From contig NZ_JAUSPS010000028.1 in assembly GCF_030652775.1 (NCBI RefSeq), forward strand, positions 1 to 50,614: a DNA stretch of 50,614 bases. The letters run 5' to 3'. Of the stretch, positions 19,660-28,534 are shown piece after piece. Source of the stretch: Acetobacterium sp. GTDB taxonomy: Bacteria; Bacillota; Clostridia; Eubacteriales; Eubacteriaceae. The number at the start of each line of letters is the position of its first letter. The first letter of the stretch is position 1. The notes under the pieces are model-generated. The model had not been told where the DNA came from, did no database searches, and worked only from the letters and a program-made list of their open reading frames with translations. Position numbers and translations under genes: made by a program.

Positions 19660-22161
19660 ATGCAAGAAATAATTGAATTTGATCGGATAAAATCGATCAA
19701 TATTGAAGAAGAAATGAAAACTTCCTATATTGACTACGCCATGAGTGTCATCATAGGTCGAGCCTTACCGGATGTTCGGGATGGCTTAAAACCAGTTCAT
19801 CGCCGGATTATTTATGCGATGAGCCAACTGGGGTTAACGCCCGATAAAACCTTTCGTAAATCAGCCCGTATTGTCGGGGATGTTTTAGGTAAGTATCACC
19901 CTCATGGTGATTCGTCGGTTTATGATGCGATGGTGCGGATGGCTCAGGAATGGTCGATTCGGTATCTGATTGTTAATGGCCAGGGTAACTTTGGTTCGGT
20001 CGATGGAGACAGCGCCGCGGCGATGCGTTATACCGAAGCAAAAATGGGTAAAATAGCGGCTGAACTGTTGCGGGACATTAATAAGGAAACCGTTGACTTT
20101 ATTCCCAACTTTGATGAGTCGGAAACGGAACCATCGGTTTTGCCATCAAAATATCCCAACCTTCTGGTTAATGGATCTTCAGGGATTGCGGTCGGGATGG
20201 CCACCAATATTCCGCCCCATAATCTGGGCGAAATCATCGATGGTACCGTGGCCTTTATTGATGACCCGGAGATTACCATTGATGAACTGATGAAGCATGT
20301 CAAAGGACCAGATTTCCCAACTGCTGGGATTATTTTAGGCAAATCGGGCATTAAAAGTGCTTATCGCACCGGCCGGGGTCGGATTAAGGTTCGTGGTAAG
20401 GTTGATATTGTCACTACCAAAAAAGGTAAGAAACAGATTGTTATCACAGAAATCCCCTACATGGTCAATAAATCCAAGCTGGTTGAAAAAATTGCCGAAC
20501 TGGTTAAAGAGAAAAAAATCGAAGGAATTTCTGATTTAAGAGATGAATCCGACCTGAAAAAAGGAATGTCGATCATCATTGATTTAAAACGGGATGCCAA
20601 TGAAACGATTATTTTAAATCAGTTATATAAACATACCCAGCTCCAGGAAACCTTTGGGGTGATCATGCTGGCTTTGGTCAACAATGAACCCAAGGTTCTC
20701 AATTTAAAAGAGATCCTCTTTCACTATATTGAACATCAAAAAGAAATCATTACCAGACGAACGATTTTTGATCTTAAAAAAGCCGAAGCTCGAGCGCATA
20801 TTTTAGAAGGTTTAAAAATTGCCCTGGATCATATTGATGAAGTGATAAAATTAATTAGAGCGGCTGCCGATGGCAAAGTCGCCAAGGAACAATTAGTTTT
20901 ACGGTTCAGTCTTTCTGAAATTCAGGCTCAGGCGATTCTGGACATGCGTCTCCAGCGTTTAACTGGTCTGGAACGGGAAAAAATCGAAGAAGAATACAAA
21001 GAACTGATGGTGACGATTGCCAAATTAAAAGCAATTTTAGGCGATGGTCAACTGGTTCTGAATATCATCAAAGAAGAACTGATCGAAATCAAAGAAAAAT
21101 ACGGCGATAAACGTCGCACTAACTTTGATATCGATGTCGAAGACTTTGAAATCGAAGACCTCATTGAAGAAGAAGAAGTTGTCATCACGATGACCCATAT
21201 CGGATATGTGAAGCGGATTACGGCTGATAATTACCGCTCACAAAAACGCGGCGGAAAAGGGATTACGGCCCTCAGCACCCGGGAAAATGATTTTGTCGAA
21301 CACCTCTTTACCACCACTACTCATCACTATCTGATGTTCTTTACCAATCTTGGTAAGGTCTATCGCTTAAAAGCTTTTGAAATTCCCGAAGGTGGACGAA
21401 CCGCCAAAGGAACCGCCATTGTCAATCTCTTACCATTAGAAGCTGGCGAACAGATTGCCACGATGATTCCGGTTAAAGAATTCACGGCTGATAAGTACCT
21501 GATTATGGCAACCAAGCAGGGGATTATCAAGAAAACCGATTTAACCGAATATGACACTTCCCGAAAAAATGGTATCATCGCCATTAACCTCAGAGAAGGG
21601 GATGAGCTGATTAATGTCCGGTTAGTTGAACAGGATGAAGAAATCGTTATGGGAACCCAGTGTGGTTATGCGATCCGCTTCAGCTCAGAAGAGGTAAGAC
21701 CGATCAGCCGAACATCGATCGGGGTGCGCGGTATTGATCTGCGCGAAGATGATGTGGTTGTCGGGATGGACATTGTCAAAGAAGAGCTGTTTGTCCTTTG
21801 TGTCAGTGAAAATGGCTACGGTAAACTCAGCGCATCAGACCTTTATCGACCTCAGAAACGCGGCGGCAAGGGTGTTCAAACCTATAAGGTCACCAAGAAA
21901 ACGGGTGAACTGGTGGGCTTCTGCGTGATCAGCCGGGATGGCGAAATCATGATGATTAATAATCAGGGCGTTGTAATCAAGCTGGAAGGCAATGATATTA
22001 CCGCCGTTGGCCGAAATACTCAGGGCGTCCGTCTGATGAAATTAAAACCCGAAGAATCTATTGCCACGATTTCTAAAGTTTACAAGGAGGATCCAGTGGA
22101 TGATCTCGACGACGAAGGCGAAAATCAAATCTCACTCGTTAACACCACTGAAAAAGAATAA
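19660..22161 (+). CDS. gyrA: DNA gyrase subunit A
   Basis: Cleavage-religation subunit of gyrase. The 833-aa protein has the quinolone-resistance region [18 protein letters not shown] with Ser and Asp at the two classic positions (wild-type-like). The catalytic Tyr lies in [11 protein letters not shown]. The C-terminal beta-pinwheel contains the gyrA-box QKRGGKG, seen twice, which separates it from ParC. The last base of its TAA stop is shared with the ATG of the next gene. Confidence 0.97.
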   Translation: MQEIIEFDRIKSINIEEEMKTSYIDYAMSVIIGRALPDVRDGLKPVHRRIIYAMSQLGLTPDKTFRKSARIVGDVLGKYHPHGDSSVYDAMVRMAQEWSIRYLIVNGQGNFGSVDGDSAAAMRYTEAKMGKIAAELLRDINKETVDFIPNFDESETEPSVLPSKYPNLLVNGSSGIAVGMATNIPPHNLGEIIDGTVAFIDDPEITIDELMKHVKGPDFPTAGIILGKSGIKSAYRTGRGRIKVRGKVDIVTTKKGKKQIVITEIPYMVNKSKLVEKIAELVKEKKIEGISDLRDESDLKKGMSIIIDLKRDANETIILNQLYKHTQLQETFGVIMLALVNNEPKVLNLKEILFHYIEHQKEIITRRTIFDLKKAEARAHILEGLKIALDHIDEVIKLIRAAADGKVAKEQLVLRFSLSEIQAQAILDMRLQRLTGLEREKIEEEYKELMVTIAKLKAILGDGQLVLNIIKEELIEIKEKYGDKRRTNFDIDVEDFEIEDLIEEEEVVITMTHIGYVKRITADNYRSQKRGGKGITALSTRENDFVEHLFTTTTHHYLMFFTNLGKVYRLKAFEIPEGGRTAKGTAIVNLLPLEAGEQIATMIPVKEFTADKYLIMATKQGIIKKTDLTEYDTSRKNGIIAINLREGDELINVRLVEQDEEIVMGTQCGYAIRFSSEEVRPISRTSIGVRGIDLREDDVVVGMDIVKEELFVLCVSENGYGKLSASDLYRPQKRGGKGVQTYKVTKKTGELVGFCVISRDGEIMMINNQGVVIKLEGNDITAVGRNTQGVRLMKLKPEESIATISKVYKEDPVDDLDDEGENQISLVNTTEKE

Positions 22162-22613
22162 TGGACTCATTAATCCATATCGATCGCATTCAAGTCAATT
22201 GTACGGTCAATGATCAGTTTGATGCCATTGCTTTAGCAGCCAAACCGCTGCTTGAGCAGGGGTGCATCACCGAAGATTTTGTTGAAGCCGCAGTGGAAAG
22301 GGAAAGAACCTTTCCCACCGGCTTACCCACAACCATAGGGGTAGCTCTACCCCATACTGAAGCGAAATATGTATTAAAAGAAAGTATCTCCATTGTTACC
22401 TTAAAAAATACCATCGTTTTTGCCGGCATGGGAAATCCCAAAGAAAGTATTCCGGTTCAGATTGTCTTTTTACTGGCCATTAATAATCCTGAAAAACAAC
22501 TCAGGATATTACAAACTATTATTACCATTATTCAAAATGAAAAAATGTTAAAAAAAATAAAAGCTGCAAAAGAGCCGCAAAGCATATACAATCTCATTAA
22601 GACATTTTTATAG
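22161..22613 (+). CDS. PTS EIIA component (mannitol/fructose/galactitol class)
   Basis: Phosphotransferase EIIA-2 domain protein of 150 aa that would take phosphate from HPr and pass it to an EIIB. The active-site region TIGVALPHTEAKYVLKE contains the phosphorylated His in the family pattern PHT. Its ATG overlaps the gyrA stop by one base, so it is cotranslated with gyrA, an odd partner. It forms a small cluster with an epimerase and an EIIB, but no EIIC membrane component is in the window. It may serve a distant transporter or have a regulatory role. Confidence 0.88.
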   Translation: MDSLIHIDRIQVNCTVNDQFDAIALAAKPLLEQGCITEDFVEAAVERERTFPTGLPTTIGVALPHTEAKYVLKESISIVTLKNTIVFAGMGNPKESIPVQIVFLLAINNPEKQLRILQTIITIIQNEKMLKKIKAAKEPQSIYNLIKTFL

Positions 22614-22647
22614 TCAAATCACAGGAAGAAAAAGAAAGTGAATACCG

Positions 22648-23298
22648 ATGAATATTAAAATAGCACCCTCGATGCTTAGTGCAGATTTTGCCAATCTGGA
22701 ACGGGATCTAAAAGAAGTAGAAAAAAATGGCGCCGATTATCTCCATGTCGATATTATGGATGGTCATTTTGTACCGAATATCACCATCGGCCCGGATCAG
22801 GTGGCGCAGTTGCGAAAGACGGTAGCCATTCCCTTTGATGTCCATTTGATGATTACTGAACCACTTAAGTATATTGACCAGTTTGCCGATGCCGGAGCAG
22901 ATATCATTACCGTTCATGTCGAATCGGATGGTGATATCCAGGCTTGTCTTGATGCCATTGTCAAGAAAGGAGTCAGACCGGGGCTGGTGGTTTCTCCTGA
23001 TACATCCCTGGAGGTGATTAAGCCTTATCTTGATCAGCTCAGTATGATTCTGATTATGTGTGTTTATCCCGGTTTTGGCGGACAAAGCTATATTCCGGCC
23101 AGTACTGAAAAAATAAGAGCCTGTCGCCAACTGATTGGCAACCGGAGTATTGAACTTCAGGTTGACGGCGGGATTAATTTTAACACTTTAAAAGATGTGG
23201 TGGAAGCCGGGGCCAATGTGATCGTTTCCGGATCCTGTTTATTTAAAGGCGATATGAAAGAGAACATAGGACAATTTAGAAAAATCATCCAGCGATAA
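22648..23298 (+). CDS. Ribulose-phosphate 3-epimerase family protein
   Basis: TIM-barrel sugar-phosphate epimerase of 216 aa. Visible family motifs are IAPSMLSADFANLERD, HVDIMDGHFVPN with the catalytic His and Asp, DVHLMI, and QVDGGIN with the second catalytic Asp. Two sites differ from canonical Rpe: VSPDTSLEV replaces the usual LNPxTP segment, and VYPGFGGQ replaces VNPGFGGQ. These changes and the PTS neighbours suggest it could be a paralogue acting on another ketose phosphate, such as allulose 6-phosphate, rather than the housekeeping Rpe. I leave the symbol empty for that reason. Confidence 0.85.
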   Translation: MNIKIAPSMLSADFANLERDLKEVEKNGADYLHVDIMDGHFVPNITIGPDQVAQLRKTVAIPFDVHLMITEPLKYIDQFADAGADIITVHVESDGDIQACLDAIVKKGVRPGLVVSPDTSLEVIKPYLDQLSMILIMCVYPGFGGQSYIPASTEKIRACRQLIGNRSIELQVDGGINFNTLKDVVEAGANVIVSGSCLFKGDMKENIGQFRKIIQR

Positions 23299-23307
23299 AT
23301 TCTAAAA

Positions 23308-23610
23308 TTGAAAGAGGGAAAAACGATGAAACTTGTTTTAGTTGCGTGTGGAACAGCCCTGGCAACATCAACAGTGGTTGCCAAAAAGATTGAACAGATT
23401 GCTCAGGAAAATGGCATTGAGTGTCGAACCGTTCAAGCCAAAGCGGTTGATGCATTTCAAAAATATCAAGAATTACATCCGGATGCGATTGTCTGTACCT
23501 GTCAACTAGAAGGGGATATTGACATCCCGGTGATTAATGGTCGCGCCTTTTTAACGGGCATTAATTTACAAAGTACTATTGACCAGTTGATTGAGATATT
23601 GAAAAAATAG
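23308..23610 (+). CDS. PTS EIIB component, galactitol type
   Basis: Small 100-aa EIIB of the GatB/SgcB class. The N-terminal loop LVACGTALATSTVVAKKI holds the phosphorylated Cys at residue 9, as in GatB, and the rest follows the EIIB fold. GAGGG precedes the ATG. It closes the EIIA-epimerase-EIIB cluster. No EIIC gene follows, and the next 390 bp are regulatory. Confidence 0.85.
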   Translation: MKEGKTMKLVLVACGTALATSTVVAKKIEQIAQENGIECRTVQAKAVDAFQKYQELHPDAIVCTCQLEGDIDIPVINGRAFLTGINLQSTIDQLIEILKK

Positions 23611-23655
23611 AAAACATATTAAAATAGTTAGTTGAAAATAAAGTTTGAATTGAGA

Positions 23656-23684
23656 TTGACAAATATTCTAAATATTGGTATGCT
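23656..23684 (+). promoter_or_regulatory. Promoter of methyltransferase cassette A
   Basis: A perfect -35 TTGACA (23656-23661) and a -10 TATGCT (23679-23684) are spaced 17 bp apart, 45 bp after the EIIB gene. The predicted transcript meets a terminator-like hairpin about 65 nt later, then a second one about 115 nt further on, before reaching the methyltransferase at 24003. The 390-bp gap 23611-24002 holds only these elements as far as I can see. Confidence 0.7.
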
Positions 23685-23754
23685 TAACCACAGATTTGGA
23701 GAATGAAGCTCCGGTCATAAGAATTCCATTTTTGAATATAAAAAAACAAAACCT

Positions 23755-23789
23755 GAAGGTTCCTCAAAAATATAGGAACCTTCTTTTTT
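23755..23789 (+). terminator. Leader hairpin 1 (attenuator candidate) upstream of cassette A
   Basis: A perfect 10-bp stem (GAAGGTTCCT at 23755-23764 with 23774-23783) is followed by six T residues. It lies about 65 nt inside the predicted transcript rather than at the end of a gene. It carries the CTGAAGGTT version of the core shared with the other leader hairpins in this region. Confidence 0.75.
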
Positions 23790-23870
23790 GAGTAATGCAT
23801 ATAAATTAGAATTGCGGAATAAATATTTTAATTAAATAAGCACTACACTAAATAAAAACAATGAAGCCAT

Positions 23871-23906
23871 GAAGGTTCCTAAGTCAATTAGGGATCTTCT
23901 TTTTTT
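23871..23906 (+). terminator. Leader hairpin 2 (attenuator candidate) upstream of cassette A
   Basis: A 12-bp stem with two G-U pairs (GAAGGTTCCTAA at 23871-23882 with 23888-23899) is followed by seven T residues, preceded by AAGCCAT. With the hairpin at 23755 it makes a tandem pair in front of the first methyltransferase. Confidence 0.7.
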
Positions 23907-24002
23907 GAGGAGGATGATAACGGTTATTATAAATTTTTGTTAAAAATAGTTTATTAATTGATATTGGTTAATTAAAAAAAGTGAAAACAAGGAGAAAAGA
24001 AA

Positions 24003-24689
24003 TTGGAAGTAATGAATGTTATCAAAAAAATTGGTGAGTATTGGGATGAAAGATCTTTGGTATTTGATAAGGAACATGATACTGAAGATTTAAATGCCTG
24101 GGGAGCTACTTTAGAAAGATTATTAGGTGAAGATAAAAACAAAAGTGTTTTAGATTTAGGCACCGGGACAGGTTTTCTGGCGAACATGACTTCTAAATTG
24201 GGTTATTCAACCATTGGAATTGATATTTCAAAAGAAATGATGAAGCTTGGAGTTAAACATGCAAAGACTGTTGGTTCAGACACTGTGTTTATGGAAGGGA
24301 ATGTATTAGCATTGCCTTTTATGGATAATACCATTGATTTTATTATTAATTCACGGTTAATCTGGACACTGGTTGAACCAGATGTGGCAATTAAAGAATG
24401 GCTACGCATTTTGAAACCAGGTGGTAAAATCATGTGCTTCAATCGAATGCAAGAAGGGATCGGGTTAAATATTGGTAAGATCAATATTTATGAAGATGAA
24501 GAAGTGGATAAGCAATTAGCCATAAAAGGCGCTCGGATGGAAGAACTTCGGGATTTACTGGAAAGAAACGGGCTGGTGGATGTTCAGATTCAAAAGCTTC
24601 CAGATGTGACCCGCCACGGTTATGACTATGACCCTTGGTTTGTGCTGATGGGAACAAAAGACGAAGAAGAAAATCAATTAATTTCATAA
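24003..24689 (+). CDS. Class I SAM-dependent methyltransferase (cassette A)
   Basis: Soluble Rossmann-fold methyltransferase of 228 aa, substrate unknown. SAM motif I is SVLDLGTGTGFLANM, followed by GIDISKEMM. Motifs IV to VI run through FIINSRLIWTLVEPDVAIKE and ILKPGGKI. The segment R-x-x-W-T-L is shared with the other methyltransferases of this locus. It lacks their C-terminal RPxWD motif, ending instead DPWFVLMGTK, so it is the most divergent of the set. The TTG start has GGAG 8 nt upstream. It is alone between two terminator-like hairpins and precedes the cassette A importer. Confidence 0.88.
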   Translation: MEVMNVIKKIGEYWDERSLVFDKEHDTEDLNAWGATLERLLGEDKNKSVLDLGTGTGFLANMTSKLGYSTIGIDISKEMMKLGVKHAKTVGSDTVFMEGNVLALPFMDNTIDFIINSRLIWTLVEPDVAIKEWLRILKPGGKIMCFNRMQEGIGLNIGKINIYEDEEVDKQLAIKGARMEELRDLLERNGLVDVQIQKLPDVTRHGYDYDPWFVLMGTKDEEENQLIS

Positions 24690-24707
24690 AAGTCATTAAA
24701 AATAAAT

Positions 24708-24761
24708 AAGCCAATAAGGCAGTTACTCCTTGAAAGGAGTTGTGTTATATTGGCTTTTTTT
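24708..24761 (+). terminator. Terminator after the cassette A methyltransferase
   Basis: A nine-pair outer stem AAGCCAATA/TATTGGCTT (24708-24716 with 24748-24756) encloses a second stem ACTCCTT/AAGGAGT (24725-24731 with 24734-24740) and ends in a T run. It starts about 20 nt after the stop codon, so it reads as a normal terminator, unlike the leader hairpins. Confidence 0.8.
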
Positions 24762-24790
24762 GTTGCAAATTTTTAAAGGGAAGGATTGTT

Positions 24791-24895
24791 ATGGGTCACT
24801 TAAAAATAAAGAATCTCGTTAGAACTGGGCTTGATTTAGTGCTTGGACTTTTTATTATAAACTGTTACACACAAGATGACAGCTTATATTTTTAG
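24791..24895 (+). CDS. Possible 34-aa peptide or gene remnant
   Basis: In the 304-bp gap before the cassette A binding protein, an ATG with a good Shine-Dalgarno (GGAAGG) opens a 34-codon frame starting MGHLKIKNLVRTGLDLVLG and ending DDSLYF. The start looks like the first helix of a membrane protein, loosely like ECF-transporter S components, so it may be a remnant. It could equally be chance. A possible promoter (TTGATT at 24831, TATTAT at 24853, 16-bp spacing) lies inside it and could drive the binding-protein gene. I see nothing else in this gap. Confidence 0.3.
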   Translation: MGHLKIKNLVRTGLDLVLGLFIINCYTQDDSLYF

Positions 24896-24993
24896 ACATA
24901 TGATTAATGGTGTAAGTCTGATATAAGAAGCTGTTAAGGGTTTAGGTATGTTATAGGAAAAAAAAATACTATTTATTAAGAGGAGAAAAGGAT

Positions 24994-26565
24994 TTGAAAT
25001 TAAAATTTAAAGGTTTTTTGTTGTTAATGGTGATCGGGTTAAGTTTAACCCTATTTGCCGGTTGTTCAGGAGCTAATGCTAAAACAGCTGATGGAGAAAA
25101 GGTTCTTACCATTGCTTTTCCATCCACGGTTACGACTCTGGATGTCAGCAACGGTGATGGTGCCACGATGTTAAAAGAGGTTGCTGGGGTCATTGAAACA
25201 CTGGTATCGGTTGATTCAGATTTCATTTTGCACCCTTCCCTGGCTAAAGAATGGGAACGAACCGGTGATACGACCTGGGTGTTTAAGCTGCGTGATGATG
25301 TAACTTTCCATGATGGCAAAAAATTCAATGCAGAGGCTGTTAAGTGGTGTATCGATCGTAGTTTAGTAGAGAATACCTCATTGGCTAAAACAACCGGGAT
25401 TGCATCGGTTGATGTTATTGATGACTATACCGTTCAATTCAATACCTCTGTTAATACCGGAGATCTGCCAGAAGCGTTAACGAATGTTGGTACTGCCATT
25501 GTTGCCAAATCATCCGTAAATGATAAGGGCGAATTTGTGACGGCTGTGGGAACCGGGTATTTTAAACAGGACAGCTTTGATGTTTCTTCTGGTAAATTTG
25601 AATGTGTACCTTATGATAAATATTGGCAAAAAGTTGATTCGAATGTAACCAGACGGGTGGTTCTGAGTCTATCTGATTCCAGTACCCGTTCTCTTTCGGC
25701 ACAGAATGGCGAAGTTGATATTGCGACTGACGTACCGTTTAGTGATCTTGAAACTCTTACAGACAAGGATGGGATCAACGTTGAAAAATTCAATACCGCC
25801 CGAACCTATTTCTTTAGCTATAATTTAAATAAGGACTATCTAAAAGACGTTAACGTGAGAAAAGCGCTGATTTATGCTGTTAATAAAAAAGATATTGTTA
25901 ATGATGTACTGCTTGGGGTTGGATCGGTACCGAAAGGGATATTCTTAGAAACCATGCCATGGGCAAATACAAATGTCGATACCTATGAATATGATGCCCA
26001 GAAAGCAGGGTCTTTACTCGATGCAGCAGGTGTTAAAGATACGGATGGCGATGGTTTTAGGGATTACAATGGTCAAAAAATTTCAATGAATATTATTACG
26101 TCCTCAAGACGACCGGGTAATTCACTGATTGTCCAGGCGGTTGCCGGATATTTTGCGAATCTGGGCATTGAAGCAAATGTTCAAGTTTTAGATGGCAATG
26201 CACTTACCGAAGCTCAGAAAGCTGGTAATTTTGACATGGTTCTTAGCTCCGCGGCGACGGGTTATGTCCCTTCAGCTTCCTATTATTTAAGTACCTACTA
26301 TCAGTCTGGAAGTAGTAATGCAAAACAAATTAATTACAGTAACCCGGAACTTGATAAACTAGTAGATGCGTGCAAAGCAACCAGTAATATGGAAGAAAAA
26401 TATTCATTAAGTAAACAGGCTCAAGTACTTGCACAAAACGATGTAGCGGTTTATACAATCGCAAATTATGGTGCCGTATTTGTGCTCTCAGATGATGTCG
26501 AAAACTTTTCCTATAGTGCGGCTGTTCATGATTTCATTGTACCCTATGAAACAAGTTTAAAATAA
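24994..26565 (+). CDS. Opp/Nik-type ABC transporter substrate-binding lipoprotein (cassette A)
   Basis: Extracytoplasmic solute receptor of the SBP_bac_5 family (dipeptide, oligopeptide, nickel or metal chelate). The 523-aa protein has a lipoprotein signal (FKGFLLLMVIGLSLTLFAGC, lipobox LFAGC, Cys at about residue 23). The family N-terminal segment is at VLTIAFPSTVTTLDV, and the lobe signature TWVFKLRDDVTFHDGKKFNA follows. The TTG start has AGGAG 8-9 nt upstream. A stem-loop between it and the permeases probably gives it higher expression. The ligand cannot be told from sequence. NikA-like use is inferred from the methyltransferase and Fec neighbours only. Confidence 0.9.
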   Translation: MKLKFKGFLLLMVIGLSLTLFAGCSGANAKTADGEKVLTIAFPSTVTTLDVSNGDGATMLKEVAGVIETLVSVDSDFILHPSLAKEWERTGDTTWVFKLRDDVTFHDGKKFNAEAVKWCIDRSLVENTSLAKTTGIASVDVIDDYTVQFNTSVNTGDLPEALTNVGTAIVAKSSVNDKGEFVTAVGTGYFKQDSFDVSSGKFECVPYDKYWQKVDSNVTRRVVLSLSDSSTRSLSAQNGEVDIATDVPFSDLETLTDKDGINVEKFNTARTYFFSYNLNKDYLKDVNVRKALIYAVNKKDIVNDVLLGVGSVPKGIFLETMPWANTNVDTYEYDAQKAGSLLDAAGVKDTDGDGFRDYNGQKISMNIITSSRRPGNSLIVQAVAGYFANLGIEANVQVLDGNALTEAQKAGNFDMVLSSAATGYVPSASYYLSTYYQSGSSNAKQINYSNPELDKLVDACKATSNMEEKYSLSKQAQVLAQNDVAVYTIANYGAVFVLSDDVENFSYSAAVHDFIVPYETSLK

Positions 26566-26574
26566 CACTTTTTA

Positions 26575-26607
26575 AAATCCGTGCAATCCTTAAGATTGTA
26601 CGGATTT
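26575..26607 (+). terminator. Intercistronic stem-loop after the binding protein of cassette A
   Basis: A 14-bp stem with one G-U pair (AAATCCGTGCAATC at 26575-26588 with 26594-26607) has a 5-nt loop and is followed by a broken T run. It is more likely a partial terminator or RNA-stability element between binding protein and permease than a full stop. Confidence 0.7.
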
Positions 26608-26653
26608 AGTTTCATTTATTCTTTGAATAGAAGTTAAATGAATAGGAGACAGA

Positions 26654-27601
26654 ATGATAAAATATATAATTAAACGAATGATTATCGTGTTTTTTGTTTT
26701 GTGGATGGTTGCGACCTTAACCTTTTTTACCGTCCATGTCACCCCAGGCGATACGGCCAATGCAATTATCGTATCGGTTTATGGCGAAGATGCGGTCTCA
26801 CCAGAAACACTTGAAAATGTTAGAACAAAATTTGACTTAAAAAGACCTGTTTTTGTTCAGTATACGGATTGGTTAAAAAATGTCGTAACCGGAGAGTTGG
26901 GTACCTCTTATAAATATAACAAACCCGTGATTGATATCCTGAAAATTAGATTACCGAATACGCTAATTCTAGGATTTAGTGCGTTTCTGATATCGATTGT
27001 TATTTCAATACCGTTTGGAATTATCAGTGCCTTGAATCATAATAGGCCCATTGATCATTTTAGTCGGTTTTCTACATTGCTACTTTCATCATTTCCATCT
27101 TTTTGGATTGCATTGCTCTTGATCATTATCTTCTCGATTCAGTTAAAAGTGCTTCCAGTCAGTGGTATGGCCGGTTTTAGCAGTATCATCTTGCCCGCGG
27201 TTACCTTGTCCATCGGAATGACTGCAGCGACAACAAGAATGCTCCGGTCCAGCATGCTTGATGTTTTGGGACAGGACTATATCACCGTTGCCCGGGCAAA
27301 GGGGTTGGAAGATAATCAGGTTATTTTTGGGCATGCATTAAGAAATGCCATTCCGCCGATTATTACAGTCATTGGTCTGCAGATTGGTCATATTATTGGT
27401 GGAGCTGTTATTATCGAAAATATCTTTGCCTGGCCAGGAATTGGCGGACTCTTGATTGATTCCATCAATACCAAAGACCTTCCCATGATTGAAGGTTGTG
27501 TTTTGATTATTGCCTTTGGCTATGCTATTGTTAATCTCATTGTCGATATTACGTATTCTTGTATTGATCCACGAATTAAATATTCAGGAGGTGACAACTA
27601 A
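26654..27601 (+). CDS. Opp/Nik-type ABC permease, NikB/DppB class (cassette A)
   Basis: First membrane subunit of the importer, 315 aa with about six TM helices. It starts MIKYIIKRMIIVFFVLWMVA as DppB-type permeases do, has the FTVHVTPGD segment after TM1, and the EAA-loop region ARAKGLEDNQVIFGHALRNA that contacts the ATPase. ENIFAWPGIGGLL near the C-terminus is the usual signature. Its stop overlaps the next start by one base (TAATG). Confidence 0.93.
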   Translation: MIKYIIKRMIIVFFVLWMVATLTFFTVHVTPGDTANAIIVSVYGEDAVSPETLENVRTKFDLKRPVFVQYTDWLKNVVTGELGTSYKYNKPVIDILKIRLPNTLILGFSAFLISIVISIPFGIISALNHNRPIDHFSRFSTLLLSSFPSFWIALLLIIIFSIQLKVLPVSGMAGFSSIILPAVTLSIGMTAATTRMLRSSMLDVLGQDYITVARAKGLEDNQVIFGHALRNAIPPIITVIGLQIGHIIGGAVIIENIFAWPGIGGLLIDSINTKDLPMIEGCVLIIAFGYAIVNLIVDITYSCIDPRIKYSGGDN

Positions 27602-28524
27602 TGATGGAAAAGCCTGTCTCTGTTACAGAAGGGTTAAGATATCCGCGACCAAAACTGGCTGGAATTCCCAAGTATATGAATGTTCTTTGGCGAAGTTTTA
27701 ATAAAAAAAACATCATGCTTACTCTGGGTATTATTTTCGCAACTTTTATCATACTTGTGGCAATCTTCGCTCCGGTACTGGAACCTTATGATCCCACGAA
27801 AATGGATCTGGCACTTAAATTTATTCCACCATCCGCAGCTCATATTTTTGGAACCGACAACATGGGACGAGATGTCCTGAGCCGGATTATCGAAGGATCT
27901 CGAATTTCATTGAGCACCGCCTTTATGGTTGTCATTTTCAGTGCCTGCATTGGCACGCTTGTTGGGATGATCTCGGGTTTTTGGGGTGGAAAGGTTGATA
28001 TGATTTTCATGCGCATTGTCGACGTCCTGCTGGCTTTTCCGACGATTATATTTGCACTGGCCATTTCCACTGTTTTGGGTACCGGGGCGATCAATCTAGT
28101 AATTGCCATTTGTTGTATCCAATGGACCAGTTATGCTCGGGTTTCCCGGGGAGAAGCCATTCTTTTGAAAAATGCCGAATATATTGAAGCGGCGAAAGCC
28201 ATTGGCAATAATAGTTTGCAAATTATGTTCAAGTATTTTTTACCGAATATTGTTTCAAAAATATTGATTCTGGCATCGCTTAATATTGGCAGTATTATTC
28301 TATACTGTGCTTCGCTCAGCTTTTTGGGGCTTGGCGCTCAACCGCCATCACCGGACTGGGGTGCAATGATAAGCGATGGCAAAGAGTACATGCGTTATGC
28401 CCCATGGATGGCGATTTTTCCGGGATTGGCGATTGCAGCCTCAGCACTAACTTTTAATATGTTGGGTGATGGGGTCAGAGATTTACTTGATCCGCGGATG
28501 CGTGATTCGGTCAAAACAGAATAG
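27601..28524 (+). CDS. Opp/Nik-type ABC permease, NikC/DppC class (cassette A)
   Basis: Second membrane subunit, 307 aa. It has an N-terminal cytoplasmic stretch, TM1 at about 38-60, then the class signature HIFGTDNMGRDVLSRIIEGS, an EAA loop at EAAKAIGNNSLQIMFKYFLP, and SLSFLGLGAQPPSPDWGAMI. It overlaps the NikB-type gene by one base and ends 10 bp before the ATPase gene, which has a GGAGG. Confidence 0.93.
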   Translation: MMEKPVSVTEGLRYPRPKLAGIPKYMNVLWRSFNKKNIMLTLGIIFATFIILVAIFAPVLEPYDPTKMDLALKFIPPSAAHIFGTDNMGRDVLSRIIEGSRISLSTAFMVVIFSACIGTLVGMISGFWGGKVDMIFMRIVDVLLAFPTIIFALAISTVLGTGAINLVIAICCIQWTSYARVSRGEAILLKNAEYIEAAKAIGNNSLQIMFKYFLPNIVSKILILASLNIGSIILYCASLSFLGLGAQPPSPDWGAMISDGKEYMRYAPWMAIFPGLAIAASALTFNMLGDGVRDLLDPRMRDSVKTE

Positions 28525-28534
28525 GAGGATTTAA

